From Chondrosia reniformis (taxonomy: Eukaryota > Porifera > Demospongiae > Chondrillida > Chondrillidae), in contig OX359194.1 in the NCBI GenBank assembly GCA_947172415.1, positions 6,014,001-6,078,000 on the forward strand: a DNA stretch of 64,000 bases. The letters run 5' to 3'. The notes below the pieces were generated by a model, which did not search any database, had not been told where the DNA came from, and saw nothing but the letters and a program-made list of their open reading frames with translations. Made by a program: the position numbers and the translations under genes. This document shows positions 22,815 to 37,800 of this stretch, piece by piece (the stretch's first letter is position 1; every line of letters begins with the position of its first letter).

Positions 22815-25800
22815 ATGACACTGGGGATGTTGAATATGCGAAGATCCGTTCTGTGCTTGCTAGCGCTGACCTCGGTTGTCCTAGCTGCGGTGCCTTCCGA
22901 TGAGGTTAAGAGCCTCCCTGGGTGGGACGGGGAGCTGCCAACGCGCCAATACAGTGGATACATCGAGATAGATTCGAAGAGAAAAAGCTTTCTGCACTAT
23001 TGGTAAACTATTAAATTGCGAATGACATATATTTTATAACGTTGTCTTAAATGTATTATATACACACGTAGGTTTGTTGAGAGTGAAAGTAACCCGACTA
23101 CTGATCCTGTTGTTATCTGGATGGTAAGTCGAGTGTATTTGTCTGTGCATGCAACTGTCTACTTAACTGTATACTTAACTGTCTACTTAACTGTCTACTT
23201 AACTGTCTACTTAACTGTCTACTTAACTGTCTACTTAACTGTCTACTTAACTGTCTACTTAACTGTCTACTTAACTTTCTACTTAACTGTCTACTTAACT
23301 GTCTACTTAACTGTCTACTTAACTGTCTACTTAAGCATTTATATTATGATCTAATGTCAAATCACATTCGACAGTTTCTATAAAGTTCTTGATTAGCCTC
23401 AATGGCATGTACTGCTAGACTTATAGCTCCTTTCAGATTAATTCTGATTTAATTTATTGGTACTCACTCTACAAAAGGGTTCTCCTTTCACAGAATGGTG
23501 GTCCGGGTTGCAGCTCGATGGAAGGATATTTTATGGAGCAAGGACCACTGCATTTTGACCCATCGTAAGACTAGTTTAGCAATTAAGGAGACTTATGCCT
23601 TATAACAGTCTTCAGCCAAATGCTATTGGCTCAAGTGTGTCATGTGCTCCTACATTTTAGGACAGTCAATGAGACCTTGCCTAAATTAGAGAAGAACCCG
23701 TATGCATGGAATAAGATTGCAAATATGTTGTTCTGTAAGTGGATTTTTAATACAACACAGATCAACTGATTTGATTGTGAAGTGTATAATAAGGATTCAC
23801 AAAAGATCAATAAGAAGTCAAAGATTCCTAGGGTCACTGGATAAAGGGTGAAATTCCCAGAAACAGCACTGTCTGGCCCAGTGGAGAAGAAGAAAACACT
23901 TGTATCCTTGTCAGATTCCAAGGCTCTCACTAAGCTTAGTTTCCTATATATATAGGCCTTTATTCTAAAGTGGATGTAGCATGTAAGAAAACTGGGGTGT
24001 TAGATTATTCATGCACTGCCATATTGCTTACAAGTACTTTGTCTCATTGATTGCCTCCTCACTGTAGTGGAAGCTCCGCTTGGCGTTGGGTTCTCATATT
24101 CTGATACCAAATCTGAGTACTCTACCAACGACACTAAAACTGCAAGTGATAATTACATATTTGTACAGAAGTGGTTACAGGCTTTTCCAGAATACAGTAA
24201 AAATGATCTTTACATAAGGTATTTGGCCATATCTTTAATAATAACTGGCAATTAAAGGTCGAAAACACATGCTATGTATGTAGTGAACAGTTCAATGAGC
24301 ATAGATTGTACATATTGTAAGAAATTTATGTATTTTTTGACCTGTTTCAGTGGAGAATCTTATGCTGGTATTTATGTACCTACTTTGGCTGAAGCCATCA
24401 TGATTGGTAATGAAAAGAATATTTCAAACATTTTGTTAAAAGGTTTCATGGTAAGTGTCTGTGTGATTCAGTTTGCTCTGAAGGGTAATGCAATAAGAAG
24501 TATATGGATCCATTAGTGCTTCATATACATTGTTCTGTACAGGTTGGAAATGGATGTATTGGCAATGAAGTTGGATCATGCGGTCTGTATGGTGCCGAGA
24601 TTCTGGCAAATGTCCTCTTTGGACATGCTCTCTATAGTACAGTACGTATAATATATTGAACAGTATAGAAGAAATTTAAAAATATGAAGATAAAAATAGG
24701 TTTCGTCCCCCAGCCCTTAACCTATATGACACTTTGGTCCTCCATTCCCTGACTAAGATAAGACTTTGTCCCCAGCCATTAACCTATATGACACTTTGGT
24801 CCTCCATTCCCTGACTAAGATAAGACTTTGTCCCCCAGTCCTTAACCTTCGTATGTGTTTATGACTTTCATCCCAAATGTTTTGTTGTATTTATGTAACA
24901 TCACACACCACTTGTTTAACTGTAGGACCTCCATAATGAACTCTTAAAGCATTGTGATTTTCCAAATATCAGGTACATACAGAAGTATATATACAGCATA
25001 TGTTAGTGATATAGTTAAATTTATATAATGCCAATGTATAGATTACTTAAGTCAAGTAATCAAGTGTCCAACCACAAGTGTTATACTTGAAAAATGGATT
25101 ATCCATGTGATACAATTATATATGTTGATGATAAAGATAGATGGAGATATCATTTTCTGAGCTATTAACACTAAATCTTTGTCATTTGTTTTATATTTGA
25201 TTCAGAAATACTTTTTTTATTTTAGCCGAGAATGTGAAGAATTTTTTGACAATGTACTGAAAGTTGTGGGTCCCATTAATGTCTATGATATATATGACGA
25301 CTGTAGTGGTGACTTCGCTAGAGGTTCAAACTGGAGGGTTAGGTAAGCCTGAAGATTGAAAATATTACTGTGATGTATATTAAACACTGCATGACCTGAC
25401 CTGTACGTTATATTTGTCTTGAGATTCGTGAAAATGCACTAGTGTTAGCTGTAATTCGTTTGTGCAGAAAAGTCCACTTATAAAATGAATCGAAAGGATG
25501 CAATTCAGCTTGTTTTCACTATAGGAACCCCTATTTGATGAGGTTGGGTTTGTCTTCATGTGCAAATGATGGTGCAACAATGACAAAATATCTTAACCGT
25601 GATGATGTGAGTCGTGCCCTTATTACACTTAATAACAAGTCACAGTACAGCCTGAAAGACCTGCTCTGGAGTTTTAGGTTCCTAATGTGGTCCTTGTTCT
25701 TTGGAAGCGGGATGTGTAATAATATACGTACGTATATTATGATATGGTAAATCTTGATTATGATTAGCAGTCCAGTTGCATGAAAATGGTCTACCAGTCA

Positions 25801-28800
25801 CTTGATATAATTATAAATATATCAATGTACATATGTAGGTAAGATCTGCCATTCATGTAAAGTCATCTTCAGAAATTGGACCTTGGGAAATGTGTTCTTC
25901 TAAGATTAAGTACAATCCAAACACCAAATCTCTACTACCAATCTACCCAACCCTTATGTAAGTACAGCATGTAATACATATATAGAGCTATATTTTGTCC
26001 ATATTAAAGTATGCTGTGATGGTAGAGAAGCCATAACTCGCTGAGGTAATAGACTTGCTTGTTTTATCAGGAATATATGCAATTATGGTGTGTCAATGAT
26101 CATTACCATACTTCAATTTGCTAGTAAAACGTATCGTGTTCTTGTCTACAATGGAGATGTAGATGCTTGTGTTCCCTATCTGGGAGATGAGGTTAGATAC
26201 TTGCCTGCAGTACATTAAATCATTGTGTTAGAGATATGGCGTTATAGGAAATGTTAATCTTTATTATGGATGCATTGTTTTCCATTTGTAAAGAATGTTT
26301 TCTTTTGAGTAACTGATTCAGAAGTAAGTTCAATTAAGTTTAAAGAGAGTCAGTCCTCTTCTGCACTTTATGTCCCTATATTGTTACATATTACTTTTTG
26401 GTATTCATGTGTGCATTGACTACATACGTATTTGATTCCCATTCTAAAAACATCTATAATACAGTAGCCATTTTTATGCTTAAAGTTGACATTTAAATTC
26501 ACAGCACAATTACAGTAACTGCTTAGAGTACTCCATTGACCTGTTTTGTAGATATGGACAAGCGGTCTCAACTTCACAGTCTCCTCTCCCTGGAAGGCTT
26601 GGTATGTGGATGACCAAGTCGCTGGTTATGTCACTCAGTATGATGTAAACAGCTTTAAGTTTATAACTGTTAAAGGCTCAGGTCACATGGTAAGTGTATA
26701 ATGTTAATGGATATTGAATACCATACATTGAGAATCAAAAATAGATTGCAATCTATCCAAATTACAGATATAAGTAAAACCATAGGCTGTGGTAAAACAT
26801 TGTGGTTAAAAATGTGAGATGAGACATTTTTAAGGAGTACAGAATAGTATACTGAAATACTGAGGTGTCAAATCAATACACTACAAAGGATTGCATATGT
26901 GGGTAAAACTCACAATCCCACATACTTTAGACACACTCATTCAATTCCCAATATACGGTAATTACTGGAAAATTGACGAAAATAAACTTAGATGTCATTT
27001 TATTTGCATTAAACGTTTATACATGTATATGTGTATGTGATAGATGATGCTGGTGACTCTCTATTTGGTCTAAGTCTATTTGGAGTACATATGTCAATAT
27101 AAGTGGTCATCCCTTTTGAAGTGTATACATATCAGAGAGTACGGTAGGACTCTCTATGTAGGGATGGTACTGGTTGGTTCGTTTTCCCTATACATTTGTA
27201 TAGGATCGAAATTCCGAAATAGGCTGAAAATCACCAAACAAGACCGTGTAGAGTTAAATATAGAACAGAAACGCTATAAACTGGCCTTGAAGGCGAGTGA
27301 CTGTGTTCCGCTGGCATATGAACGAACTTTGAAATCTCCCATTTTCGTTTTCTTCTTCTTCTTTGCCCGCTGTAACTAAAAAAGCTTTCGGACTATTTCT
27401 TAAGCGAAAATACTCTAAACTTTCCTTGCTGTATTCTTTGTAGAAGCGAGAGCGATAACGTTATTATTGAGCATGACGGTTTTCGTGGCCCAAGAGTCAA
27501 GGCTTCAATTAATTCACCATTTTAAAGACGTCATATTCAGTTGAAGATCGCAAACCAAAAGTGCATGGGATATTAATATTACAATTCCTAGCTCATGCTC
27601 CATAAAAAGTACAGAAACTATAGAAATGTTCTACAAAAATAGTGAAGATGTAGGGATGGCACAAAAAGTGTGTTACACAGTGAAGCATTATAGCTGTGCA
27701 TGAATCATACAACCAAGCTAGGGTGTTGCAACATATCCCTACATCTGGCAGCATTTTGCATGGGTGCTTCCCACTAGAAAATGTATGGTGTCTACACTTA
27801 TTCTTCCCATGTACATATATATGTATATACTACCATACAGGAAGCCTTTGTCATTCCGTGCAAACAAATGTTTTATTCCTTTGAGCCATTTAAATTTTAC
27901 ACAAAGTATATATGTGTAACAAAATTGTTACCTCTATGTCCTACTTCCCTATACTTATTTGCAGCCTTTACACTTATTTCACTACATGTCATTGTGTGGA
28001 GTATACACACTTTCAGACTTTTCTCCCCACCGGCTTTCCATCACACGACTACAGACAGGTATTTCAAAAAGTACAGAAACAAGAAAGGATTTTACACAGT
28101 GAAGCATTAGCTGTGCATGAATCATACAAGCAAGGATGTTGCACCATTTCCCTACATTTGTACCTTTTGCGCCATCCCTACACCTTCGCTATTTTTGTAG
28201 AAAATATAGTAACTGTTTCTTTCTATATACAGTACAAGTTACAATATACTAAGGTAATCTAATATAAATAAATAAATAATTAATATAATATAATATAAAT
28301 AATATATACAGTACAAGTTACAATATACTAATATATATATATACAGTACAAGTTACAATATACTAAGGTAATCTAATATATAAATATATATAATACTTGG
28401 TTTCAATATAAATTTTCTATAGCTTTTCTATAGTCCTATGGCATTTTATATGCAGACTTTGTCCTCCGTTTTCTACCAAACAGAGACCTAAATAAAAAAT
28501 CCCTTAATTAAAACTGAGTTTTATACCCTAATCTTTATGATACTATGCCCATTCTGTTGCTAGGTCCTTTCCTGGAGCCATATGAATTATTTATATTATA
28601 TTATTTATATTAGTAAAAATTTTCAATTTGTCAGATAACTGTGAAACCGACATATATCATGGTACATGTGTATGACAAACGTCTGGCGAAGTTTTGCTTA
28701 ATTAAATGAGCAAAATAATCAAGATATAATGAAGAATGCAAGGTTACGATTGCGCAATCTGGTGATGTATGGTGATGTTTCTCTGGTGCGTCACCAACAC

Positions 28801-31800
28801 CTCTCGTATGTCGCTCCGTACACATTTAGTGAATCTTGTGACGTTGCGAAAACGTCACCGCCTCGTTGCTAAAGAAGATCATCCCTTTGTGAACGGCTAT
28901 GACAAGTCGACGCTCTCCTACGAGAAGGAGCTAGCGAACAGGCGAGTTGTAGCGAAGGTTAGATAAAGCGTTTTTGTATACGTCCCCGTCAAGTTTGAGG
29001 CAGAGTTGTTCCTATATTGATGCGAAAGACTGAATTCGTTTGGTCGACCGTATTACTTTGGTAATTTAAGCTCTGTCTTCTCTTCTTACGCTTTTTGTTG
29101 ATATTTTTACTTGTCCATGTGTAGGAATTAGGAGTGTTTGTTGCGATCATTATGAGAATAAAGCCTTGTTGAGCTTCAGGAACACGAATTTACTAATTTC
29201 CTACTTGATATTCCCATTCCTGTATTACTGATGAAGACTTCCGGGTTGAAACGTCCAGAATTAGTAAATTTATGTTACTGATGTTCAACAAGGCTTTTAC
29301 TTGTCCATGTGTAGGAATTAGGAGTGTTTGTTGCGATCATTATGAGAATAAAGCCTTGTTGAGCTTCAGGAACACGAATTTACTAATTTCCTACTTGATA
29401 TTCCCATTCCTGTATTACTGATGAAGACTTCCGGGTTGAAACGTCCAGAATTAGTAAATTTATGTTACTGATGTTCAACAAGGCTTTATTCTTATCCATG
29501 TGTGTACGTTTTCCATGTGTACAGTAGAATCTCATAACGAAATTGCTCATAGTGAATGTCTTAAGTATAGTGAGGCTAATTACACTCAAGTACACTACAC
29601 AGTGAAAGTTACTGGCAATATTAAAATTACAATCAAGTACTACACAGTACAAGTTACAAATTTAAGTGACCTCTAGGATAATCAGTATTTTAAATAGTAT
29701 AGTTGCAGGCTTTGAAATCCTCAACTACTGCATACTTTTTAGAGAGTAGTAGTTGATACAGATCCAATTGCAAGGTAGAACACATGGCCTACCAATTACC
29801 TTTTCACACCTTAGTATAGACTGAAGATGATGCATCTGCATGCCATATATCAACAAAGGCTCCAGTATTAAAGGGGTCTCAGCTAATAACCACAGCAGAT
29901 TTGATTTGCCTTGTGAGGGAGCTAAGAACACCGACGGTTGGTTGCATGCATTCGCATAATCAACAGGGTTAGAGACCATTTTGTAACTTGTACACAAGGG
30001 ACATAAAAGGCCAAGGCCTTTATATACGTATGTGATGTCCCTTGTGTACAAGTTACAAAATGGTCTCTAACCCTGTTGATTATGCGAATGCATGCAACCA
30101 ACCGTCGGTGTTCTTAGCTCCCTCACAAGGCAAATCAAATCTGCTGTGGTTATTAGCTGAGACCCCTTTAATACTGGAGCCTTTGTTGATATATGGCATG
30201 CAGATGCATCATCTTCAGTCTATACTAAGGTGTGAAAAGGTAATTGATAGGCCATGTGTTCTACCTTGCAATTGGATGATCTGTATCAACTACTACTCTC
30301 TATGCAGTAGTTGAGGATTTCAAAGCCTGCAACAGTACTATAGTGTGACTAAAGTCTTGTACTGTTTAAAATACTGATTATCCTAGGGGTCATGCACTTG
30401 GATCTCGTTAAATGTGTAACTTGCACTGCATGTGTAGCTAGTACTTGATTGTAATTTTAATATTGTATAGTCACTTGGCCCTCTTAAATTTGTAACTTGT
30501 ACTGTGTAGTACTTGATTGTAATTTTAATATTGCCAGTAACTATATATATATATATATTAAGGTGAGCTAAGAAGTTGTTAGCATTTACAATGGTGATTG
30601 TGAAAAAACATGGCAGCAGTTCGATCTGTGCCAGCCTCCTTTTGGATTCTCTTACTGATACTTCGTTTGAGTCAATGTACTTTTACTGCAATCAATGATA
30701 CCGACGTTCCGGATAACATTTGTTGTCCTCAGGACCAGCACATACTGACAGCTAGAAAAACCCTAGCATCGCTTCATGTATTTTCGTGTGTAATAACACG
30801 TGGTGTCGACCGTTCATCATGCCAACAAGACAGAGATACTGTATATTTCCACTGTTTCCCTATATACTTGCCGGCGATATTGAATCCAACCTAGGACCCT
30901 TTATCAACAACAGTACTGGACGAAACTACCATCCATTGCGCTGCTGCACAATTAATGCAAGAAGCGTAATGAACAAGTTACTAGACCTGCAAGCTTATCT
31001 GTACGGTAATCACTTGAATATCCTAGCCATAACTGAGAAGTTTTTGAGTCAAGAAGTAACAAATGGTGAGATTATTAGTTCTGGGTATGTTTTTAGAAGA
31101 GATAGGAATCATCATGGTGGTGGGGTGATGCTAATTGTGAGTGATAGCATTCCGTCTGTTAGAAGGCAAGATCTTGAAAGTACTTGTGAACTTCAGTGGG
31201 TTGAATTAAAACTTAATCCCTCAAATTTGCTTGTTGGAGTCTTTTACAACCCCCCAAGTTCTGGCTGTGACCCTATTATACATCTCAGGGGATTCACTAG
31301 CTGGTCTACCTAAATCTTTTCCGATCTTGCTGACTGGTGACTTTAATTTACCTAGAATTAACTGGGATATGGACAATGGTATTGACTGTATTTGCTGTGA
31401 AAAATATTTTTCCTTCAAGACTAGAGCCTCAAGACAGCATGGCATGATCTTAAATATACCACAATCTCGTGTAAATGCCTCAAGATATTCTTATTTCATT
31501 AATGCACCTTTCATTTGGAACAAATTATCAGCTTATATAGTCGAGGCATCATCATTGAAAATATTTAAGTCATGACTCCAAGTATCATTACTGAACTAAC
31601 ATTGTTATTTAAAATACTTGTTTCATCATTTTTCAATATGACTTTTTATTATTATTTAAATATGCTTGACTCATCCTTAGATTCCTATATATATTTCTTT
31701 TGAGGGGGAGCAGGTTTATAGGCATTTGCCTTTTATGTAACCCATTCCTTTTTGGGATAAAATTATTTCAATTCAATTCAATTATATAATCCACTGGATA

Positions 31801-34800
31801 TATAATGTGAAAGATCAAAATTATGCATTATATATACGTATGTATCTAAACTATAACTTGCAAGTAATGTATGATGAGCTATAGTAATTCAATAGTAACT
31901 ATAAGGGTTTGTATAAGTCTGCTAACTGAGAGGTGTGTGTGTCCTCTTTCCAATTGTATGTGTGTGTCTTCTGTCCAATTGTGTGTGTGTGTGTGTGTGT
32001 GGCAATTCCAAGATCTATTGGAATTCCTGTGAAAGAGTAGGTGGTTTACTTTAACTGTTATTATACTAACAACATTTAAATACATTCATAGTTGTGTTAC
32101 ATATATTATTAATATTCATACATAATATTATGTAGAAGGTAGTGCCTGCCCTTGGGAAATGTCTGTTATATTCAGTTCCCCTGAGAGTAGGGTTTGACAG
32201 TGCTGCATGCTTCCGCTATATAGTTTTCTAATTGCAATAGACTTATGATATGTATGTAACCAAGGGTGTGATTTAAAGGCAAGCTGTTGAAGGAATCATA
32301 CAAGTATGGCACACTTGGTAAGTAGATGTGTATATAGGGAGTGTCGAACCATAGACAACTGTTTCATCTTTATCCTGTCTCATCAGTGGCCTCTGAAATC
32401 CAGACGGTCCACTGATGAGACATCTGAGCTTAAGATCACCTTTGATCTTAAAATTCCCCTATTTTTTCATAATAGTGGTCAGCCACACTTTTGACTGTAC
32501 CCCTTATCTGCTAATAAGAAAACCATGCACAAGCTTTTTAGTTTTTGGGAGCAGACTAGCCACTCAGACTTCCATTGTATGCCATACTAAAAAGGACAAA
32601 ACAGCTGTCTCTATGACTTGAGTGTGTGTGTGTTAATTCCAAGAAGCTTTTTGCCTATACCATAGTAGTTGGTGGTTAAGTGTCTACAGTATATTTAACA
32701 GCTTTCTTAATGTAATGTTGGAATGTTATTACTAATTAGTAGTTTGGAGCTTGTATAAAAGGGTAGCTGCTAGCGCTAGCAATAACCTCCGCTTTTAAAT
32801 CTTTAGTGGTAACGCGAAGTATTGCAGCTCAGTTTCACAAGAATGACAGATTATTACCCATCCAGTCCACATATTAGAAAATCTGCTGTCAGGATTAAAC
32901 CACTTTTAGTACTAGCTCTACTGATAAATACATTTGCAACATGTGTTGGTATTGCCTTCAGAAAGGTGTCAATCAACGACAGCCTTATCATCTACTGGTT
33001 GTTCTTAGCAGTTTACTTAACTGTAGGCTTTAGTTTGATCATTGTTATGCTGTGTGTAAGTATTAAACAAAATGCCAGCTGCAGCTGCCAATGTATATCC
33101 TTCAAAATGACTTGCCATATATGGCAAGTCATTTTGAAGGATGGTTTACCTCCTTTCTTATCGTATCTTGCTGGAGCATTTTACTACAGTGCTGACAATT
33201 TTCCATTATTATTCGGAGCCAATTTTGACAATGATCCAGTTGGTGTGCTACTTGCAAATGATTTAAGAAGTCTGTTAAGTGCTGTGGCAGTTGTGTTGAG
33301 TCTTTGTGCATATCTAGTTTATTACCTGATTAATGACATCCACCATGATCATCAATCTGACAGAAGCACTGCTAGCAACAATGGTCAGGGTATACATAAT
33401 GAAGGTCAGCAGGGTATTGAAGGTCAGCATCATCAGCAGGGTGTGGAAGGTCAGCTGGGTGTGGAAGGTCAGCAGGGTGTGGAAGGTCAGCAGGGTATCG
33501 AAGGTCAGCAGGGTGTGGAAGGTCAGCAGGGTGTGGAAGGTCAGCAGGGTGTGGAAGGTCAGCAGGGTGTGGAAGATCAGCAGGGTATCGAAGGTCAGCA
33601 GGGTGTGGAAGGTCAGCAGGGTGTGGAAGGTCAGCAGGGTGTGGAAGATCAGCAGGGTGTGGAAGGTCAGCAGGGTGTGGAAGGTCAGCAGGGTATCGAA
33701 GGTCAGCAGGGTATCGAAGGTCAGCAGGGTATCGAAGGTCAGCAGGGTATCGAAGGTCAGCAGGGTATCGAAGGTCAGCAGGGTGTGGAAGGTCAGCAGG
33801 GTATCGAAGGTCAGCAGGGTATCGAAGGTCAGCAGGGTAACAACAATGGTTGCCAGGGTAACAAGGATGGTCAGAAGGATAACAATAATGACCTAGAGAT
33901 ATGTTCTTGTCCTTTACGTTTTTGTCCTTTATGTTCTTGTTGTTTATGTTCATGTAGACATGTCAGACAATTAAATCTGCCACTGCAAGGTCTATATAGC
34001 TTACTTGCTGTTATACCAGTAATAGAGTCCTTCTATAATAGTGTTATAGATGAGCTAACACACCATAACAACACACTGAAGAACCAAGAAACCAATTGTC
34101 CTGAAGCAACCAAAGTAGAAGCATACAGCATTTTTGCAATCATTGGGTATATTTGGATTATAGTAGTTGTTATAACTGCAATTTATACTGTCTATAGCAG
34201 TTATATCTCAGCAGGCAAAATTTACGGCCATACCTTATATTTTATACTATATATGTCATTGATATTTGTTTTCCCAGTTCACCTTTTTGTTAATACTGGT
34301 TGGCCATGGATATGTACAATACCCCGCAAGGACAGCATGGGTTTGTACATTGGTCGAATATGCTGCCTTACTTTTGCAATGTTCTTTTTTGGGATTATTG
34401 TATTTATCCTAATATGGAACTACTTTAAATGTATATGTATCCGGAATAGAAGACGACGCCAATACCTAAGGTTTCTATAGCCTAATGAAGAAGGTGTATA
34501 TATATAAAGATACTAATTTTCTTTTTGTAGCATGAGACACAGCTAAACTTTCAATTTCATTGCTAGTGTAACAGGGTTTATACACACGTGACACTTCTAA
34601 TTGCAAACACTTATATATGTAGCTATGTTTGTTTATTGTAAACATTGGGTTGTTTGTACCAATTCACACTTCATCTGCATGATTTAATCCTTCCTGTTTG
34701 CGCCGTCCTCCCCACCTTTTGTTCTTTGTTGTAGTTGTTTGTTGTAGTTTTGACCACCGAATCCCTAGCTTTATATGCTTGAGTTTTGTACTGCTAAAGG

Positions 34801-37800
34801 ATCTTTTTGAGTTCATCCGTGACTGTGCGAACGTCTCCCGATCTTGAGTAATCTCGACACGATTACACTAGTCTTACAACTTTTTGTGATCTTTAGTGGA
34901 CTGTAAATTATTTGTTAATATTTGCACATCTAGAAAACAAGACAGTGATCATATGGTAAGACTAACCATGCAGAAATGACATACTGAAACTTAACTATAT
35001 ACGTGACTTCTATGCTTGGGTGTATGATGGATAATAGAAGTAGGGATGATGCACCCAGTGATATATCGATGTGTATAGTTAAGTTTCAGTATGCCACTTC
35101 TGCAATGTTAACCTTACCATATGTTCACTGTCTTGTTTCGTTACTTTTTCTAGATGTACCAATCACCATACTTCTAACTTCATTTTTGAATGTTTTTTTT
35201 ATTTAACTTGTATTGCCCCTTTTTTGTACTTGTTAACATTTGTTTTGAGAGTTTTCAAAAACTCGAAATAAACAGCAATTAGAAAGAGAGGAGACGATAT
35301 AATGGAGAGCTCTAAATAAAAAATGGCGTCCAAAACGGCCCCCAATTCATCACTTTTTAGTCTTAGTTCTTTAACATTCAGTTTAGGATATTAAAGGGTC
35401 CATAATCAGTAAGATTACAACTGTACTATAAGGCCTACAAAGCAGCTAAGTAATTCGATCGCGGGGGGCAGTACTACCAAATTTTGGGGCGCCATAGGCA
35501 CCCTTATATTGCTTTCAAAAATGTATGGCTTCCTGTTCGTAACCTTGTACAGTACATGTCACAAGGTACATTTTTCCGAGGATATACCGCGTAGGTATTC
35601 CGCGGATTACAGTGCGGCAGAATTTGGACTTTTTTGCACTGACCGCGGAACGTTTGAAGGCTTCGTGCAGACTGCCGCGCTGGAAATCACAGACTTCATA
35701 ATACGTAAAGCTGTGGTTAACCGCAATGTTTGTTTAAACATACGTATATAAAGGCCTTGGCCTTTTATGTCCCTTGTGTACATGTTACAAAATGGTCTCT
35801 AATCCTGTTGATTATGCGAATGTATGCAACCAACCGTCGGTATTCTTAGCTCCCTCACAAGGCAAATCAAATCTGCTGTGGTTATTAGCTGAGACCCCTT
35901 TAAGATTGGAACCTTTGTTGATATATGGCATGCAGATGCATCATCTTCAGTCTATACTAAGGTGTGAAAAGGTAATTGGTAGGCCATGTGTTCTACCTTG
36001 CAATTGGATCTGTATCAACTACTACTCTATAAAAAGTATGCAGTAGTTGAGGATTTCAAAGCCTGCAACTATACTATTTAAGTTAAAATACTGATTATCC
36101 TAGAGGTCACTTAAATTTGTAACTTGTACTGTGTAGTACTTGATTGTAATTTTAATATTTTATATATTTGCCAGTAACTTGCACTGTATAATTAGCTAGC
36201 AAAGCATTTCACTATACTTATAGACATTCGCTATGAGCAATTTCGTTATGAGATTCTACTGTATGTACACATGGAAAACATACACACATGGATAAGAATA
36301 AGCTTTGTTCAACGTCAGCAATACATGAGGAATGGGAATACAAGTCAGAATAAATATGAAAATTACTAAATTCATGTTGCTGACACTCAACAAGGCTTTA
36401 TTCTCAGAATGATACACATGAATAAGTAAAAATATTAACAGATAACGTAAGAAAAGAAGACAGAGCTTAAATTACCAAAGTAATACGGTCGACCAAACGA
36501 ATTCAGTCTTTCGCATCAATATAGGAACAACTCTTCCTCAAACTTGACGGGAACGTATACAAAAACGCTTTATCTAACCTTCGCTACAACTCGCAGCGAG
36601 AAGACAGGTGGTAGTAACAATTACCATGTTTCTTCTGTACTACAGGGGAGCCAGTGGTGAAGAACTCCCTGTCTTGAGCGTGTTGTATGACCAGGTTGTA
36701 AGGTGGAATCGTCATATACGGCCATTTTATCGTTCGCGGCCGTTCGTTAACGTTTCCAAGCCTTTCTTATAGACGTTTGCTCCAAAGGACGGCTTTAAGA
36801 GGCTCCATCCATCGCTGCTCTTGCAGCGCTATTAGTTAGAAAGCTGCATGCATTTCCCCCTGCTTTGAGACAAGCCCATTTTCGGCAGTGGTCTCATTCT
36901 CCCCTTCCCGAAAATTGCTGACGTAGTTATAATAGAATTCAATAGGAACGATTGCACAATATTAGAAGCAGCGATATGACGTCATAAGGCGTAATAAAGC
37001 GTCATGATCAATGGTCAAAGATGCGTACGGAAGTAAACGGATTCATTAAACACTAAAATGGATGAGTGAACAATGTACGTAATATGTGATTGAGGGTAAA
37101 CGTTGGAGAAGATTATAGCCGAAAGCGAAGTTTAGGAGAATCGAGATTCAGGCACAGGATTTAAGGTGAGATCGTTTGTAACGTACATTAAATGTGGTGT
37201 TGAGCAGAATCCTATGTATTTTTTAAAGGATGTCGAAATGGCGGTTTGTTCTGCTGTATATTAGAGGTTGGTTGGGGGTTTAGTGCGACATGAGTTTAGC
37301 ATGCCTACAGTCTGTAGGCATGCTTACTTAGCTATTGGTCTGGTCTTACATTTATTGCCTGTTTAATGTTACTAAAGGTTATACAAAACTACGACATATG
37401 TAGACTATATTAAACTTCTAATAATAGCAATTATAATAGCAGCTGTTACAGAGAGAGTGGCACGAAAAACATGATTAAGCACGACAGTAATTGGTTGTCA
37501 GGTACAGTTAGGTTGATCTTATAGTGTCAATTGATTTTTCTAATTATCTCCTATTTCATTGTACATGCTATAGAGAGCTGCAGTAGACCTTATTTCGTTG
37601 TATAGTTTGTAAATTGTTTTTGCCTGAGTATTTAGTATATATTTCTAAGTTTCTTGTACAGGACTTCTGAGTTAATTTACTGTTTTTAAAATACCCATGC
37701 AGCCAGTAGGAGATTAAGTAAAAGTGAGGCTAAATCTTCATCCAAAGGTTTATATGTAGTCATATGCTTAAAATAGGAATTATAAATCAACCTTTGATTG

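Noticed and set aside
29725-30314. Mirror-image ORFs of 108 and 90 codons (plus a third at 35774)
   Set aside because: They are reverse-complement copies from the palindrome and its third copy. No domain similarity, and repeat-derived.
33333-33953. Overlapping long ORFs in another frame and on the minus strand
   Set aside because: Shadows of the 18-bp VNTR inside the membrane-protein gene.
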